This document shows, piece after piece, positions 1-8,437 of a DNA stretch of 64,000 nt; position 1 is the stretch's first letter, and the number at the start of each line of letters is the position of its first letter. Source of the stretch: Paraburkholderia terricola (GTDB lineage: Bacteria > Pseudomonadota > Gammaproteobacteria > Burkholderiales > Burkholderiaceae); assembly GCF_900142195.1 (NCBI RefSeq), contig NZ_FRAB01000013.1:29405-93404 (forward strand), written 5' to 3'. The translations under genes were made by a program, and so were the position numbers. Under the pieces are notes generated by a model, which ran no database searches, was not told the DNA's origin, and saw only the letters and a list, made by a program, of their open reading frames with translations.

Positions 1-2309
1 GGGTTCAGGTCGTACTTCACCGCCTGGCTGTTGAGCGCGCTGACCGTCGTGGATACCGACGCGATGCCCGTCGAGGCCGAGGTCGACAGCGAGGTGACGT
101 TGCTGTTGGTGGTGGAGAGGCCCGTGGACAACGAACTCACACCAGTGGACAGCGAGCTTGCCGTCGTCGAGGTCGAGGTGGACAACGACGCCACATTGCT
201 GTCCGTCGTGCTCAGGCCCGTGGACAGCGAGGCGACGTTGCTGTTCGTGGTGCTCAGCCCTGTGGACAGCGAACTCGCCGTGGTCGAGGTCGACGTGGAC
301 AGCGACGCCACATTGCTATCGGTCGTCGACAGACCCGTGGACAGCGAACTGATGCTGGTCGAAATCGAACCTGTCGCAGTCGACAGCGACGCCACGTTGC
401 TGTTCGTCGTGGACAGCCCCGTCGATAGGAAACCAACGCCCGTGCTCAAGGATGCGATGCCGCTTGCGGCTGTAGACAAGCCGGTCGAAGTCGAAACGCT
501 CAGCGAATTGACGTTACTGTTCGTCGTTGACAGGCCGGTACTCAGCGACGAAATGCCGGTTGACGCGGAAGTCGAAAGGGCATTTACCGCAAGATTCGTT
601 GCGTTGAGTTGCGAACCATTAATGGCATCCGTGCTTGTTGCGCTGATGCGGCCAGCGGCCACATTCGTGATCTGACGTTCCTTGCCCGCGCTACCCACGC
701 TTACCACGCTGGTCGGCGCCGTTCCTGCGAACGCATACGTCACACCGCCGATTACTGCACTTGTTGTCGGGTTTGCGGCCGCCGTGACCGAACCGTTTCC
801 TAGTGCGACGCTATCGGCATTCGCAGCAGTCGCGGCGTTACCAAATGCCATCGAATTCGCGGCTGATGCAACTGCGCTCGTGCCAATTGCAACCGAATTT
901 CCTCCCACTGCAGAAGCGGCATTGCCTAGAGCGATGTCATTGACGATCGTCGTGCTGCCGCTCACGCCGGCTACCGCACTCGATCCGCCCGCAAATGAAT
1001 TTGTGCCATAGGCAGTCGAATTCAAACCATTCGTCAGTGAACGATCACCGATCGCCTTAGAGCCGCCCCCAACCGCCGTTGCAAAATCACCGCTAGCGCT
1101 GGCACCTGTGCCGACGACCACCGCGTTCACTCCAGAAGATTGGGCAGCGTTCCCAATTGCAATCGAACTTGTGTTACTCCCAACGGCGGAACTGCCGATT
1201 GCCATTGCACCGGAGCCGGTTGCTTTCGAATACGAGCCGATAGCCGTGCCGTTTGCACCGGAGGCGAGAGCGGTGGTTCCGAAGGCAGACGAATTTTGTC
1301 CGCTGGCCGACGCCGCTGCGCCGAGTGCCATACTCGCGGTTCCACTTGCAATCGCCGTATGCCCGAGCGCGATGGCATTTGTGTTCGATGCCGTCGAATC
1401 GGAGGCGAGAGCAATCGAATATCCGCCAGTTGCCGAAGCGGCATTTCCGAGCGCAACGTCATTGACGATTGTAGTGCTGCCTGCGATGCCTGCTATTGCG
1501 TTCGTGCCGCCCGCGAAAGAATTGACGCCGTTTGCGGTTGCGCCAAACCCTGCTGCCATAGCGCCCGCGCCTGAAGCAGTGGCCGATTCGCCCAGCGCAG
1601 CGGAATCGTCCGCCGCAGCATTTGCCAACCTACCAACGGCAGTGCTGCTGGTTCCGTCAGCCGCTGCATTCGCCCCCAGCGACGACGCGAAATTGCCGGT
1701 CGCGTGCGCTCCTGCACCCACAACCGCGGTAGCTTGGCCCGAAGCAGTTGAGAAAATTCCAAACGCCGCCGCATTAGCGCCGGAAGATGTGGCACGCGCG
1801 CCAAATGCCGCCGATCCCGTCACCCCTGACGCTACGGAGCTTGTTCCGACAGCCACACCATTAGCCGAAGATGCGTTTCCTAAAATCGCAATAGCGTTGG
1901 TGCCAGAGGCTACCGCGCCAGCGCCATACGCAGCGGACGAGTCGCCAGAAGCAAGGGCCGAAAATCCGACTGCTGTCGAGTGATCACCGGAGGCGGTCGT
2001 GAGACAGCCAATTGCTACACCCGACACGGTGCTCGCGAAGGCGTTGTTGCAACCTGAAAGTTTGGTTGCTGCTTGCGCGAACGCCACATCTGGCGCACTC
2101 AGCCCGGCGGCAACGGCGACTGCCGCGACGGTTATCACACGGAGTGCCGGCATGCCGTCCAAGAAGCCAGCACCCATGGCACCGATACTTGTACCCGGTG
2201 AACTGGTGACGACACTGCCGCCACTTTTGCCGCGCGCTGAGTCTAATTCAGACACAGCGACCCACGCGCCGAGAGCATCATTCCATATGGATCGATAGTT
2301 TTTATTCAT
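1..2309 (-). CDS. trimeric autotransporter adhesin (YadA-like), N-terminal 769 codons; C-terminus beyond the left edge
   Basis: Predicted type Vc surface adhesin that trimerises and anchors in the outer membrane. The minus strand is open from the ATG at 2309 to the window edge. It begins MNKNYRSIWNDALGAWVAVS, a textbook extended signal peptide region, followed by a hydrophobic segment and an AFAQ-like cleavage site around residue 78. Then comes a long Ala/Gly/Ser head of SAIALG-type 14-residue repeats, a neck (ITNVAAGRIS, then DAINGSQLNATN) near 600-700, and a stalk of LSTGLSTTNSNVASLS-type repeats. Two head modules about 520 bp apart are alike. The YadA anchor should lie outside the window. 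The ATG overlaps the stop of the EAL gene (ATGA at 2306-2309), so translation is probably coupled. Family assignment is firm; ligand and total length are unknown. Confidence 0.93.
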   Translation of the reverse strand, partial: MNKNYRSIWNDALGAWVAVSELDSARGKSGGSVVTSSPGTSIGAMGAGFLDGMPALRVITVAAVAVAAGLSAPDVAFAQAATKLSGCNNAFASTVSGVAIGCLTTASGDHSTAVGFSALASGDSSAAYGAGAVASGTNAIAILGNASSANGVAVGTSSVASGVTGSAAFGARATSSGANAAAFGIFSTASGQATAVVGAGAHATGNFASSLGANAAADGTSSTAVGRLANAAADDSAALGESATASGAGAMAAGFGATANGVNSFAGGTNAIAGIAGSTTIVNDVALGNAASATGGYSIALASDSTASNTNAIALGHTAIASGTASMALGAAASASGQNSSAFGTTALASGANGTAIGSYSKATGSGAMAIGSSAVGSNTSSIAIGNAAQSSGVNAVVVGTGASASGDFATAVGGGSKAIGDRSLTNGLNSTAYGTNSFAGGSSAVAGVSGSTTIVNDIALGNAASAVGGNSVAIGTSAVASAANSMAFGNAATAANADSVALGNGSVTAAANPTTSAVIGGVTYAFAGTAPTSVVSVGSAGKERQITNVAAGRISATSTDAINGSQLNATNLAVNALSTSASTGISSLSTGLSTTNSNVNSLSVSTSTGLSTAASGIASLSTGVGFLSTGLSTTNSNVASLSTATGSISTSISSLSTGLSTTDSNVASLSTSTSTTASSLSTGLSTTNSNVASLSTGLSTTDSNVASLSTSTSTTASSLSTGVSSLSTGLSTTNSNVTSLSTSASTGIASVSTTVSALNSQAVKYDLN
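154..387 (-). repeat. 117-bp (39-residue) tandem repeat in the adhesin stalk
   Basis: The sequence starting at 154 recurs at 271 with only scattered substitutions over at least 75 bp, giving a 117-bp period that keeps the reading frame. It encodes Ser/Thr/Asn/Leu-rich coiled-coil stalk. More diverged versions continue to about 560. Such repeats can expand or contract by recombination and change stalk length. Confidence 0.6.
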
Positions 2310-3061
2310 TCTCTGATTCCTGTTGACGAAAATTGCGCGCGAACAGCAATGCGCCCCGGTTCTCTCCCCTGTACCCACGTCGCGCCAGCCGCTTTCGCTG
2401 AAGCGAATTGCGATTCCGACTGCACGCCCTCAACGACAACCGTATCGGCAATCGAAGCCGCCATCGAAACAATCCGCTTCAATCTGGCCTGTGCAGAAGC
2501 GTTGCCGTCGGCGGCAGTAACAAACGAGGCGTCGATTTTGATGATGTCGGGCGAACGAATTTCCATTGCCGTATCGACGCCATATCCGGCTCCGAAATCG
2601 TCTATCGCGACGAGACAGCCCGTCGCGCGCAATCGGTCGGCGAACACCCGCGCGCGGCCGCGCGCGACGGGTTCGGTTTCGGTAATTTCAACGACAAGCC
2701 GCGCGGCGATCGAAGGCTCGAAAGCGAGGCAGAGAAGCGCCGCTTCCCATATCACGTCCAATACGGCGCTGCGGCCCGAAATGTTCACGCCCAGGCGAAT
2801 AGCCGCGGTTGACCGCAGCAGACCGATCACACGCCGCACGACATAACGGTCGTACGCACGAATCAGATCGAGCCTCTGCAATGCCGGCACAAAGGTCATG
2901 GGATCAATACGTCTACCTGTTGCATCGGTAACGTCAGTCAGGCATTCGTGGTAGAGCACCACGCTGCCGTCAACCGCGGAACAGACCGGTTCGAACCTCA
3001 ATCTCACCCGGTCTTCTCGCATTGCGGCGAACACCGCTTCTGCCACTTCCGTGTCGGTCAT
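2306..3061 (-). CDS. EAL-domain protein, probable cyclic-di-GMP phosphodiesterase, coupled to the adhesin
   Basis: Stand-alone EAL domain of 251 aa with no sensory domain or membrane segment, so probably cytoplasmic. EAL enzymes hydrolyse cyclic-di-GMP, usually lowering adhesion. Catalytic signatures are mostly present: NISG, EITE, IDDFGAGYG, IIKID, VVEGVQSE and WVQG. The signature EAL-x-R is ECLTD here, keeping the metal-ligand Glu but replacing Ala and the Arg, so activity may be altered. The ATG at 3061 is chosen because a strong GGAGGGGG Shine-Dalgarno precedes it; a TTG at 3118 would add 19 residues without a good site. Its TGA overlaps the adhesin ATG. Upstream lie two hix-like dyads and a divergent serine recombinase. 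Confidence 0.85.
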   Translation of the reverse strand: MTDTEVAEAVFAAMREDRVRLRFEPVCSAVDGSVVLYHECLTDVTDATGRRIDPMTFVPALQRLDLIRAYDRYVVRRVIGLLRSTAAIRLGVNISGRSAVLDVIWEAALLCLAFEPSIAARLVVEITETEPVARGRARVFADRLRATGCLVAIDDFGAGYGVDTAMEIRSPDIIKIDASFVTAADGNASAQARLKRIVSMAASIADTVVVEGVQSESQFASAKAAGATWVQGREPGRIAVRAQFSSTGIRE

Positions 3062-3133
3062 TGCCCCCTCCGATTTATCCGACGCCACTCGTCCGCCTGC
3101 ACTCACGGATGCTGTCAAAGCTCTTCTTCGGGG

Positions 3134-3159
3134 CGGACAAAAGGGAACCCTTGTGCCAA
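3134..3159 (+). promoter_or_regulatory. hix-like dyad A (candidate serine-recombinase crossover site)
   Basis: Two 12-bp half sites around a 2-bp centre: left arm CGGACAAAAGGG (3134-3145), centre AA, right arm CCCTTGTGCCAA. This is the geometry of Hin/Gin/Cin crossover sites (12+2+12). The left arm is identical to that of dyad B 95 bp away. It lies about 75 bp upstream of the EAL start, in the leader of the EAL-adhesin pair. It could instead be an operator for a regulator. Confidence 0.5.
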
Positions 3160-3228
3160 ATTGCTAAAAAACTTGTTTCAAGACGTGAAAGCCATACTGG
3201 GCCGGGAAAGGAAGCGGTGAGAAAGGAC

Positions 3229-3254
3229 CGGACAAAAGGGTTCCTTTTTGTCTA
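3229..3254 (+). promoter_or_regulatory. hix-like dyad B, opposite central dinucleotide
   Basis: Left arm CGGACAAAAGGG (3229-3240), centre TT, right arm CCTTTTTGTCTA. The arms form a near-perfect palindrome (GACAAAA..TTTTGTC). The centre is TT where dyad A has AA, so the two sites would be inversely oriented for a serine invertase and would bound about 95 bp. No T-run follows, so it is not an obvious terminator. Confidence 0.5.
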
Positions 3255-3626
3255 GTAGAATGCGACCAATCTTGCGATGTCTGACACTTTGCAATTCATG
3301 CCGCAAGCCAGAGACAGTCGACCTTCGAAACAAAAAACCGGTCGCTAGCAACCAATACAGTCGAGTTCCAGGAGCACGCTTTCCTTTCCGATAGGCGAAA
3401 CGAAAACGGCTCATGGACAGCAAGCCCGAAACGCCTCCGAATGGCACGGATGCAACGCCACTCATGGTGTCGCCAACAGCACTCCCGGACTTATGCCGTA
3501 CTGCATGCTTCTTTTTTTTCTTGATCGCGTAACCGCTCAACGGAACGGCAGCGGCTCACGTTCCTGTTCTGAAAGTGATTTTTTTTACTATCCGTACAAT
3601 GTGCCGCCCAACACGAGGAGTCTTCT
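3255..3626. other. AT-rich intergenic region between EAL gene and recombinase 1
   Basis: No convincing gene. It contains homopolymer T runs (near 3510 and 3580) and a TACAAT hexamer at 3595-3600 that could be a -10 element for recombinase 1, though no good -35 is visible. Base composition clearly differs from the flanking GC-rich genes, in line with acquired DNA. Confidence 0.5.
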
Positions 3627-4208
3627 GTGAAAGTCGGATACGCGCGTGTTTCGACGGAAGAACAGAATCTGGCGCTCCAGAAAGACGCGCTAATGCGCGC
3701 CGGATGCGACAAGCTCTTCGCGGATCAGGGGATATCAGGCGCACAATTTTGCAGGCCGGGGCTGAACAAGGCACTGGCCACGATGTCTGCGGGAGATACG
3801 CTGGTGGTATGGCGGCTCGACCGTTTGGGGCGATCGCTCGGCAAGCTCATCGATCTGATCGGACAATTGGGGAAGCGAAAAATCGGCTTCATCTCCCTGA
3901 ACGAATCGATCGATACGACATCCGCAGGCGGAGTGCTTATGTTTCACATGATGGCCGCGCTCTCCGAATTCGAGCGGCGCCTGATCAGCGAGCGCACGCG
4001 CGCGGGAATGGAAGCAGCGCGGGCGCACGGCAAGAACTTCGGTCGCAAGCCATCGCTTACGCCGGCGCAACGTAGTCAGGCCGTGGCATTGTTCGAGACG
4101 ACGCCCATTAGCGAAATCGCGCGGAAGTTCAACGTGCATCCCCGCACCGTCAAGCGAGCCATAGAAACCAGCTCGGCAAGCGCCCCGAAGTCGCAATGCA
4201 ACAATTAG
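3627..4208 (+). CDS. serine recombinase, Hin/Pin invertase-resolvase family (recombinase 1)
   Basis: 193-aa site-specific recombinase that would cut and rejoin DNA at short dyad sites through a 5'-phosphoserine link. Visible: N-terminal GYARVST with catalytic Ser9, the active-site block VVWRLDRLGRS, the long E-helix (about residues 100-135) with EFERRLISERT, and a C-terminal helix-turn-helix near ISEIARKFNVHPRTVKRAI. Length is that of Hin, Gin and Pin rather than large serine integrases. Start is GTG with GAGGAG six bases upstream. It lies divergent from the EAL-adhesin genes, with two hix-like dyads between. Whether it works as invertase or resolvase cannot be read from sequence alone. Confidence 0.9.
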   Translation: MKVGYARVSTEEQNLALQKDALMRAGCDKLFADQGISGAQFCRPGLNKALATMSAGDTLVVWRLDRLGRSLGKLIDLIGQLGKRKIGFISLNESIDTTSAGGVLMFHMMAALSEFERRLISERTRAGMEAARAHGKNFGRKPSLTPAQRSQAVALFETTPISEIARKFNVHPRTVKRAIETSSASAPKSQCNN

Positions 4209-4332
4209 GCCGTGGTGAACTTTTTGAACACCATCGACATGCGCCGATCGCAATGAGAAGTGAGAAACCAGATCGGCCGTTTACAAGCACGAACGGAGCA
4301 TGGAAGATTGCGTTTTTTCTGGAGATAGGTCG

Positions 4333-5703
4333 ATGAGCTCGTCCACGGTTTTGAGTTACTTCGTTGAGCGTTCGCCGCACAGCTACGCAAATCACCGGGA
4401 ATACGCGTTAGCCAACGGATACCGCCATGAAGTCGTGGACGCCAGCGAGGGCCCCAGGGGCCCGCAGGTTCAGGCGTTGCACAAATACGAGGCATTGCTC
4501 GAAGCATTGCTGCGTGCCGAAGAGGGTCACTTCGTTTTGCTTCTCACCGAAAACGCCGCAATCGTCGACCCGGCGCCACTCGCGAATTTGATGAATGAGC
4601 GAGAGTACCTGCTTGTGAGTACATCAAGCGCATTGCCGCAGACCGACGCGCAAATCTGGCGCAGTAGTACGTGTTCGCGCGCTACGGTCCACGATCTCGT
4701 CAAGCAGTGCAAGCTTGGGGGAACGCCGTTTCCGGGGGAGGCCGAGGTGCTGGCTGCCCACGCATTCCAACCTTGGCACTCGCTCGTCAATGGAATGTGT
4801 CCGGTCATGCACACGGGCCCGAACGTCGACCCGCGCTGGAGTCTTGCCCCAACTTTTGCCATCAGCATCGACAAATCGACACATTCGCCGGTTGAAATGG
4901 GCATCGTGCCGGACTTTCGCAATGCGCTCTTTCGGCATGTGAACCATTGCAAGCAACGTGGAAAACGCTTTTTTTCCTTTGCCGATTCGCGTGCCGAAAG
5001 TCAGGGCACGCGGAGTTCGTTCAACCCCGGAAAGTCAATCGCGTTTGTCACCCTCTATACGCCGGAAATAGCGGCGTATGGCCGCATCGCCGAGCGCAAT
5101 TTCAGGGAATATTGTGACCGGCACGGCCATACGCTGTACGTGCACCGCGAGATTCCGCCAGAAGTCGGACTGCGCGGCACAGGGAACTGGCTCAAGCCGT
5201 GGCTGCTGCATGCCTATTTGAACGATCACGACTGGATCGTCTGGCTCGACGCGGACGTTCTCTTTACCGACATGGCACGCCGTATCGAGCCGCTTCTGGA
5301 GCGTCGCGACCGGCTGTTGGCACGCGATGTCGGGCAGTGGCCATTCAACTCCGGCGTCATGGGTTTTCGCAAGACAGAAGCCAACGCCTCGATGCTCTAC
5401 GGTCTGATGCAACGCATTGCCGGCCTCGCCGACCGGTCAACGGTTTATGCCGGCAATGGAGACCAGTTTCATTTCATCAATGCACTCAATGAACACGGCC
5501 TGCTTGCGGAGGCTGAGATTCTCAACCCGATGATTATCAACACGCCCTGGTTTCTGCGCCGTCCAGACAGCTTTGTCGTGCATTACCTCGGCATGTGGAC
5601 CGAGATGCGGGCACTCATGATGGACCGCGATGAACGCGAGCGTATCGCCGGCACCGAAAAAAGTGATGACGACCTTGCACTTTCCGTGGAGCACATCCTA
5701 TAG
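4333..5703 (+). CDS. GT34-like glycosyltransferase (galactosyl transferase GMA12/MNN10 family)
   Basis: 456 aa. The C-terminal half (about residues 235-440) resembles GMA12/MNN10 nucleotide-sugar transferases: IAFVTLYTPEIAAYGRIAERN, then a DxD-type metal/nucleotide motif in DWIVWLDADVLF, and conserved FNSGVMGF, GNGDQ and HYLG blocks. The N-terminal 230 residues (a second Rossmann-like segment) I do not recognise. No signal peptide or membrane span, so cytoplasmic. ATG at 4333 is preferred over 4300 because GGAG lies eight bases upstream. Sitting in an adhesin-recombinase block, it may glycosylate the adhesin before export or modify a surface glycan; this is inference. Confidence 0.75.
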   Translation: MSSSTVLSYFVERSPHSYANHREYALANGYRHEVVDASEGPRGPQVQALHKYEALLEALLRAEEGHFVLLLTENAAIVDPAPLANLMNEREYLLVSTSSALPQTDAQIWRSSTCSRATVHDLVKQCKLGGTPFPGEAEVLAAHAFQPWHSLVNGMCPVMHTGPNVDPRWSLAPTFAISIDKSTHSPVEMGIVPDFRNALFRHVNHCKQRGKRFFSFADSRAESQGTRSSFNPGKSIAFVTLYTPEIAAYGRIAERNFREYCDRHGHTLYVHREIPPEVGLRGTGNWLKPWLLHAYLNDHDWIVWLDADVLFTDMARRIEPLLERRDRLLARDVGQWPFNSGVMGFRKTEANASMLYGLMQRIAGLADRSTVYAGNGDQFHFINALNEHGLLAEAEILNPMIINTPWFLRRPDSFVVHYLGMWTEMRALMMDRDERERIAGTEKSDDDLALSVEHIL

Positions 5704-5751
5704 TGCCGCCCGGCAACTGCGCGGCATGTGCCGACAGTTCAGCCAGTTGCT

Positions 5752-5772
5752 GCGCCAGGGTTACCCTGGCGC
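5752..5772. terminator. perfect inverted repeat between convergent genes, possible bidirectional terminator
   Basis: Two 10-bp arms (GCGCCAGGGT and its complement) around one T, giving a strong GC hairpin between the convergent glycosyltransferase and response-regulator genes. No flanking U-tract, so it may be Rho-assisted, an mRNA-stabilising hairpin or a protein-binding site. Confidence 0.4.
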
Positions 5773-5782
5773 TCCGGCTCCG

Positions 5783-6481
5783 TCAAATACGCTCTCTCTC
5801 GAGCTTTTCCAAACGATAACCGTAGCCGTAGATGGGCATGATGCAATAGCCGTTTTCGGGCCTCAGACGAAGCTTCACTCGTACCGCGGACATGTGAGTA
5901 TCTAGCGTACGAGTCGGAATGTCCGCCGAGTGTTTCCAGATCGTCTCCAGAATATGCGCGCGGGAGAGTGGTCTCGCCAGGTTACGGAACAACAGAAGCG
6001 CCAGTTGGAATTCCTTTTGCGACAATGCAATTTGCTCGTCGCTCAAAAATACCCGCCCAGCCTGAGGTTCGAAAAGATAGTCGCCAAATTGCTGAGTGGC
6101 GGCAGCCGCATCCTGCCGATAGATTCGTTGCAAAAGCCGGTTGACGCGAGCGAGCAGAATGGGTGGGGGAACAGGCTTGACCAGGTAGTCGTCCGCTCCG
6201 GCATTGAGTGCATGAACAATGTCTGATTCGCGCCCCCGACACGTCATGAATAAAACCGGCAGATTGGCGTCGTAATTTTCGCGGATCCACGCAAGCACAA
6301 CGTCGCCCCGCACGTCCCCGACATTCCAGTCGAGCGACACAAGATCGAACGTCTCTCGCTGCATTTTACGAATGAGCGCACGCCCCTCTTTGAATAGATA
6401 GCAAGTGTGCCCGGCCTGCGTCAAAACTGCATTAATGAACTCCGACTGCTCTGGGTCGTCCTCAAGAATGGCGATGCGCAT
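5783..6481 (-). CDS. OmpR-family response regulator 1 (complete receiver)
   Basis: 232 aa. The receiver (about 1-118) keeps the acidic pocket (E7, D8), phospho-acceptor D51, T80 and the switch lysine K102 (DDYLVKP). The C-terminus (about 135-228) is an OmpR/PhoB winged helix with LSQKEFQLALLLF and TRTLDTHMSAVRVKL. It should bind DNA when phosphorylated. The ATG at 6481 is preferred over 6517 because it opens with the standard MRIAILEDD. No histidine kinase is adjacent, so it is an orphan here. A paralogue with a broken receiver lies at 8438 in the opposite orientation, with recombinase 2 between them. Likely a regulator of the adhesin block, by position only. Confidence 0.88.
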   Translation of the reverse strand: MRIAILEDDPEQSEFINAVLTQAGHTCYLFKEGRALIRKMQRETFDLVSLDWNVGDVRGDVVLAWIRENYDANLPVLFMTCRGRESDIVHALNAGADDYLVKPVPPPILLARVNRLLQRIYRQDAAAATQQFGDYLFEPQAGRVFLSDEQIALSQKEFQLALLLFRNLARPLSRAHILETIWKHSADIPTRTLDTHMSAVRVKLRLRPENGYCIMPIYGYGYRLEKLERERI

Positions 6482-7092
6482 GAAAAAATCCTGACATTGG
6501 ATAATAGGAAGCCACATCTCCTATCAGGAAATGACTTCCCCTCTGCTCTTCCATATTGGAGCTACGGCGATTTAATAGACGGCCGCATTCCTCCTTGAGG
6601 AGGATCGCCAAATGACTAAAGAGCCGGTGCTTTTGCTATTGATCACATGTTTCATTCGATCAGCTTCAATCGACTAACGCATTGCAGTCATCGGATGATC
6701 CGCCGCTGCAAGCGTTCTTCCTACCAAACTTGCCAGCATTGCCGGCCTCGTGGGCCGCTGCGGGTTACATTTTTTAACATTCTAGCAGCACATCTTTCAA
6801 CTGTCATACGATGTCACATTAATTATCATTAATCGTAATTGGGGCAGATACAAATCGTATTGCGTTACCTCAAGGTCCGAGGCACCTAGCCTCTGAAGAG
6901 AGCAACGCACTTCTTCTCGCGACAGCCGCTATCAATTCGAGTTGGGAGCACGTGCCGCGGTGAGAGCTTCGCGCCGTCTCTTCCTCGGTGAACCTCTACC
7001 CGGCTTAGGTTGTTGCTAATGCGGCCCATGGGTTTCGTTCGTACAGAGGTGTAATTGAAACTCAATAGCGCTCTGTCACTCGCCGTCGCGTG
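6482..7092. other. 610-bp AT-rich intergenic region, no supported gene
   Basis: Holds the promoter region of response regulator 1. Visible elements are a small palindrome (TCCTCC-TTGA-GGAGGA around 6590-6605), a T-rich tract near 6770 and ATTAAT repeats near 6818-6840. Short open frames lack a ribosome site and look random. Nothing else was recognised. Confidence 0.45.
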
Positions 7093-7737
7093 CTACGCGC
7101 GCGATGCCAAAGTTGAGTCCGAAGCCGAAAGTGCGGCCGTGATCGCAGCATCAGCGTTAATCGACGGTGCCCGCGCTGCCTTGTTTAGATAGCGCCGAAG
7201 CGTTCGAGGGTGAACGCTGAAGCTCTTCGCGACGAACGCCTGGGAGTGGTGCTTCAGCATACTGCGCGCCTGTTCGCACTGGTGAGTGCTTAACGCACCC
7301 GGTCGCCCGATACTGCTGCCGCGTTCACGTGCCGCGGCCATTCCGGCACGCGTGCGTTCGCCAATAAGGCCACGCTCGAATTCCGCAATCGCCGCCAGCA
7401 TGTGAAAGGTAAAGCGTCCGCTCGACGAGCGCGTATCGATGTATTCCGTGAGCGAAACGACGCGCACCTTCCTTTTGTCGAGGTCACCGATAATGCTGGC
7501 GAGATGTCGCAAGGACCGCCCCAACCGGTCCAGCCGCCAGACAACCAACGTGCCGCCCTGCTGGACCGCCTCCAATGCCTGCTTCAAACCGGGCCGGTCG
7601 AAACGCGCGCCCGATAAGCCCTTGTCTGAAAAGATGTGGCTACAGCCGTAACTCTCCAGCGCCTTCAACTGCATATCGAGGTGTTGCTCGTCGGTTGACA
7701 CACGTGCGTACCCGACCTTGATCTTCTCGAATGGCAT
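7093..7737 (-). CDS. serine recombinase, Hin/Pin family (recombinase 2)
   Basis: 214 aa, same family as the protein at 3627 but clearly diverged. It has GYARVSTDEQ with Ser14, VVWRLDRLGRSLRHL, an E-helix with EFERGLIGERTRAGMAAARERG, and a C-terminal helix-turn-helix (FVAKSFSVHPRTLRRYL). A 25-residue Ala/Ser-rich tail follows. ATG at 7737 has a GGGGAAAG ribosome site. It is flanked by two divergent paralogous response regulators. Two different small serine recombinases within 4 kb next to an adhesin suggests local DNA inversion or resolution, but no site pair was found immediately beside this gene. Confidence 0.9.
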   Translation of the reverse strand: MPFEKIKVGYARVSTDEQHLDMQLKALESYGCSHIFSDKGLSGARFDRPGLKQALEAVQQGGTLVVWRLDRLGRSLRHLASIIGDLDKRKVRVVSLTEYIDTRSSSGRFTFHMLAAIAEFERGLIGERTRAGMAAARERGSSIGRPGALSTHQCEQARSMLKHHSQAFVAKSFSVHPRTLRRYLNKAARAPSINADAAITAALSASDSTLASRA

Positions 7738-8437
7738 TTCTTTCCCCGTAAAGCCTGTTGCTATCTTTTCCGCTTGCGAAACGTTATCGACGAAGTCGTG
7801 GTGTCTGGCGACTCGCGATGTACGGATACACGATCACGAAGAACCCCTTTCGCGGAGTCGAGGCGGTAACGAGTACCTGTATCGCAGGCTCATTCGACGT
7901 CATGTTCATCGCGCTACCGCCGGTCCTTTCACCGAGACTGGAACGGATTGTGTGGCACCCGGAATAAAGACAATGTCAGAGAAGGTCATGGTCGTACGGC
8001 ATTTTTTTCGAATTTTTTGGCTAATTTGATAAATGAAATTTTCATATTTGCACGGCTATCATCGTTTTGCATGGAGCGGACGCGGCGATAGTTGTGCATG
8101 TCGCGAGTGAGCCGTTACGCGCCGCGGCAGGCACACATTTCCGGTAATGCACAAGGAAGAAAGCCACGTGAGCTTCAAGCAGCCCGGAGAGATGTTCGTC
8201 GACGTGGTAATCGATAGCGTTTAACGCTTCGACCATTCGCCGTGTCGCCCGCGCTCACTTCCTTCCTGACAGTCCCTGACCATTGCCATTTATGAACTAT
8301 CGGAAAATCCGTACCAGGTTGGGTGGCCGCATCATCATCGCGGCAACGTTTACTGAGAACTTAAATAAGAACCGTCCAGGCTAACGATTGGCATTGGATG
8401 TCGATATACGTCCCGGTCTGTCGAGGAACCATCGCTC
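7738..8437. other. 700-bp AT-rich intergenic region; one doubtful 64-codon frame
   Basis: A minus-strand frame at 8042-8236 starts with a protein-like run (ALNAIDYHVDEHLSGLLEAH) but has no known family and no clear ribosome site; it may be a gene remnant. The stretch 7995-8050 is strongly AT-rich with a small TGAAATTTTCA dyad. The region should contain promoters for recombinase 2 and response regulator 2. Nothing else is supportable. Confidence 0.35.

Noticed and set aside
1..1983. Long plus-strand frames near the left end
   Set aside because: They are the antisense of the ESPR adhesin, whose minus-strand frame has the clear adhesin repeats.
3178..3540. Minus-strand 120-codon frame over the dyad region
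   Set aside because: Overlaps the palindromes, has no ribosome site and no recognisable motif.
6590..6605. TCCTCC-TTGA-GGAGGA palindrome as a third recombinase site
   Set aside because: Arms share nothing with the two CGGACAAAAGGG sites, and GGAGGA may just be a chance ribosome-like sequence.
8042..8236. 64-codon minus-strand frame
   Set aside because: Protein-like start but no family, no ribosome site and odd tail; kept only as a note in the intergenic entry.
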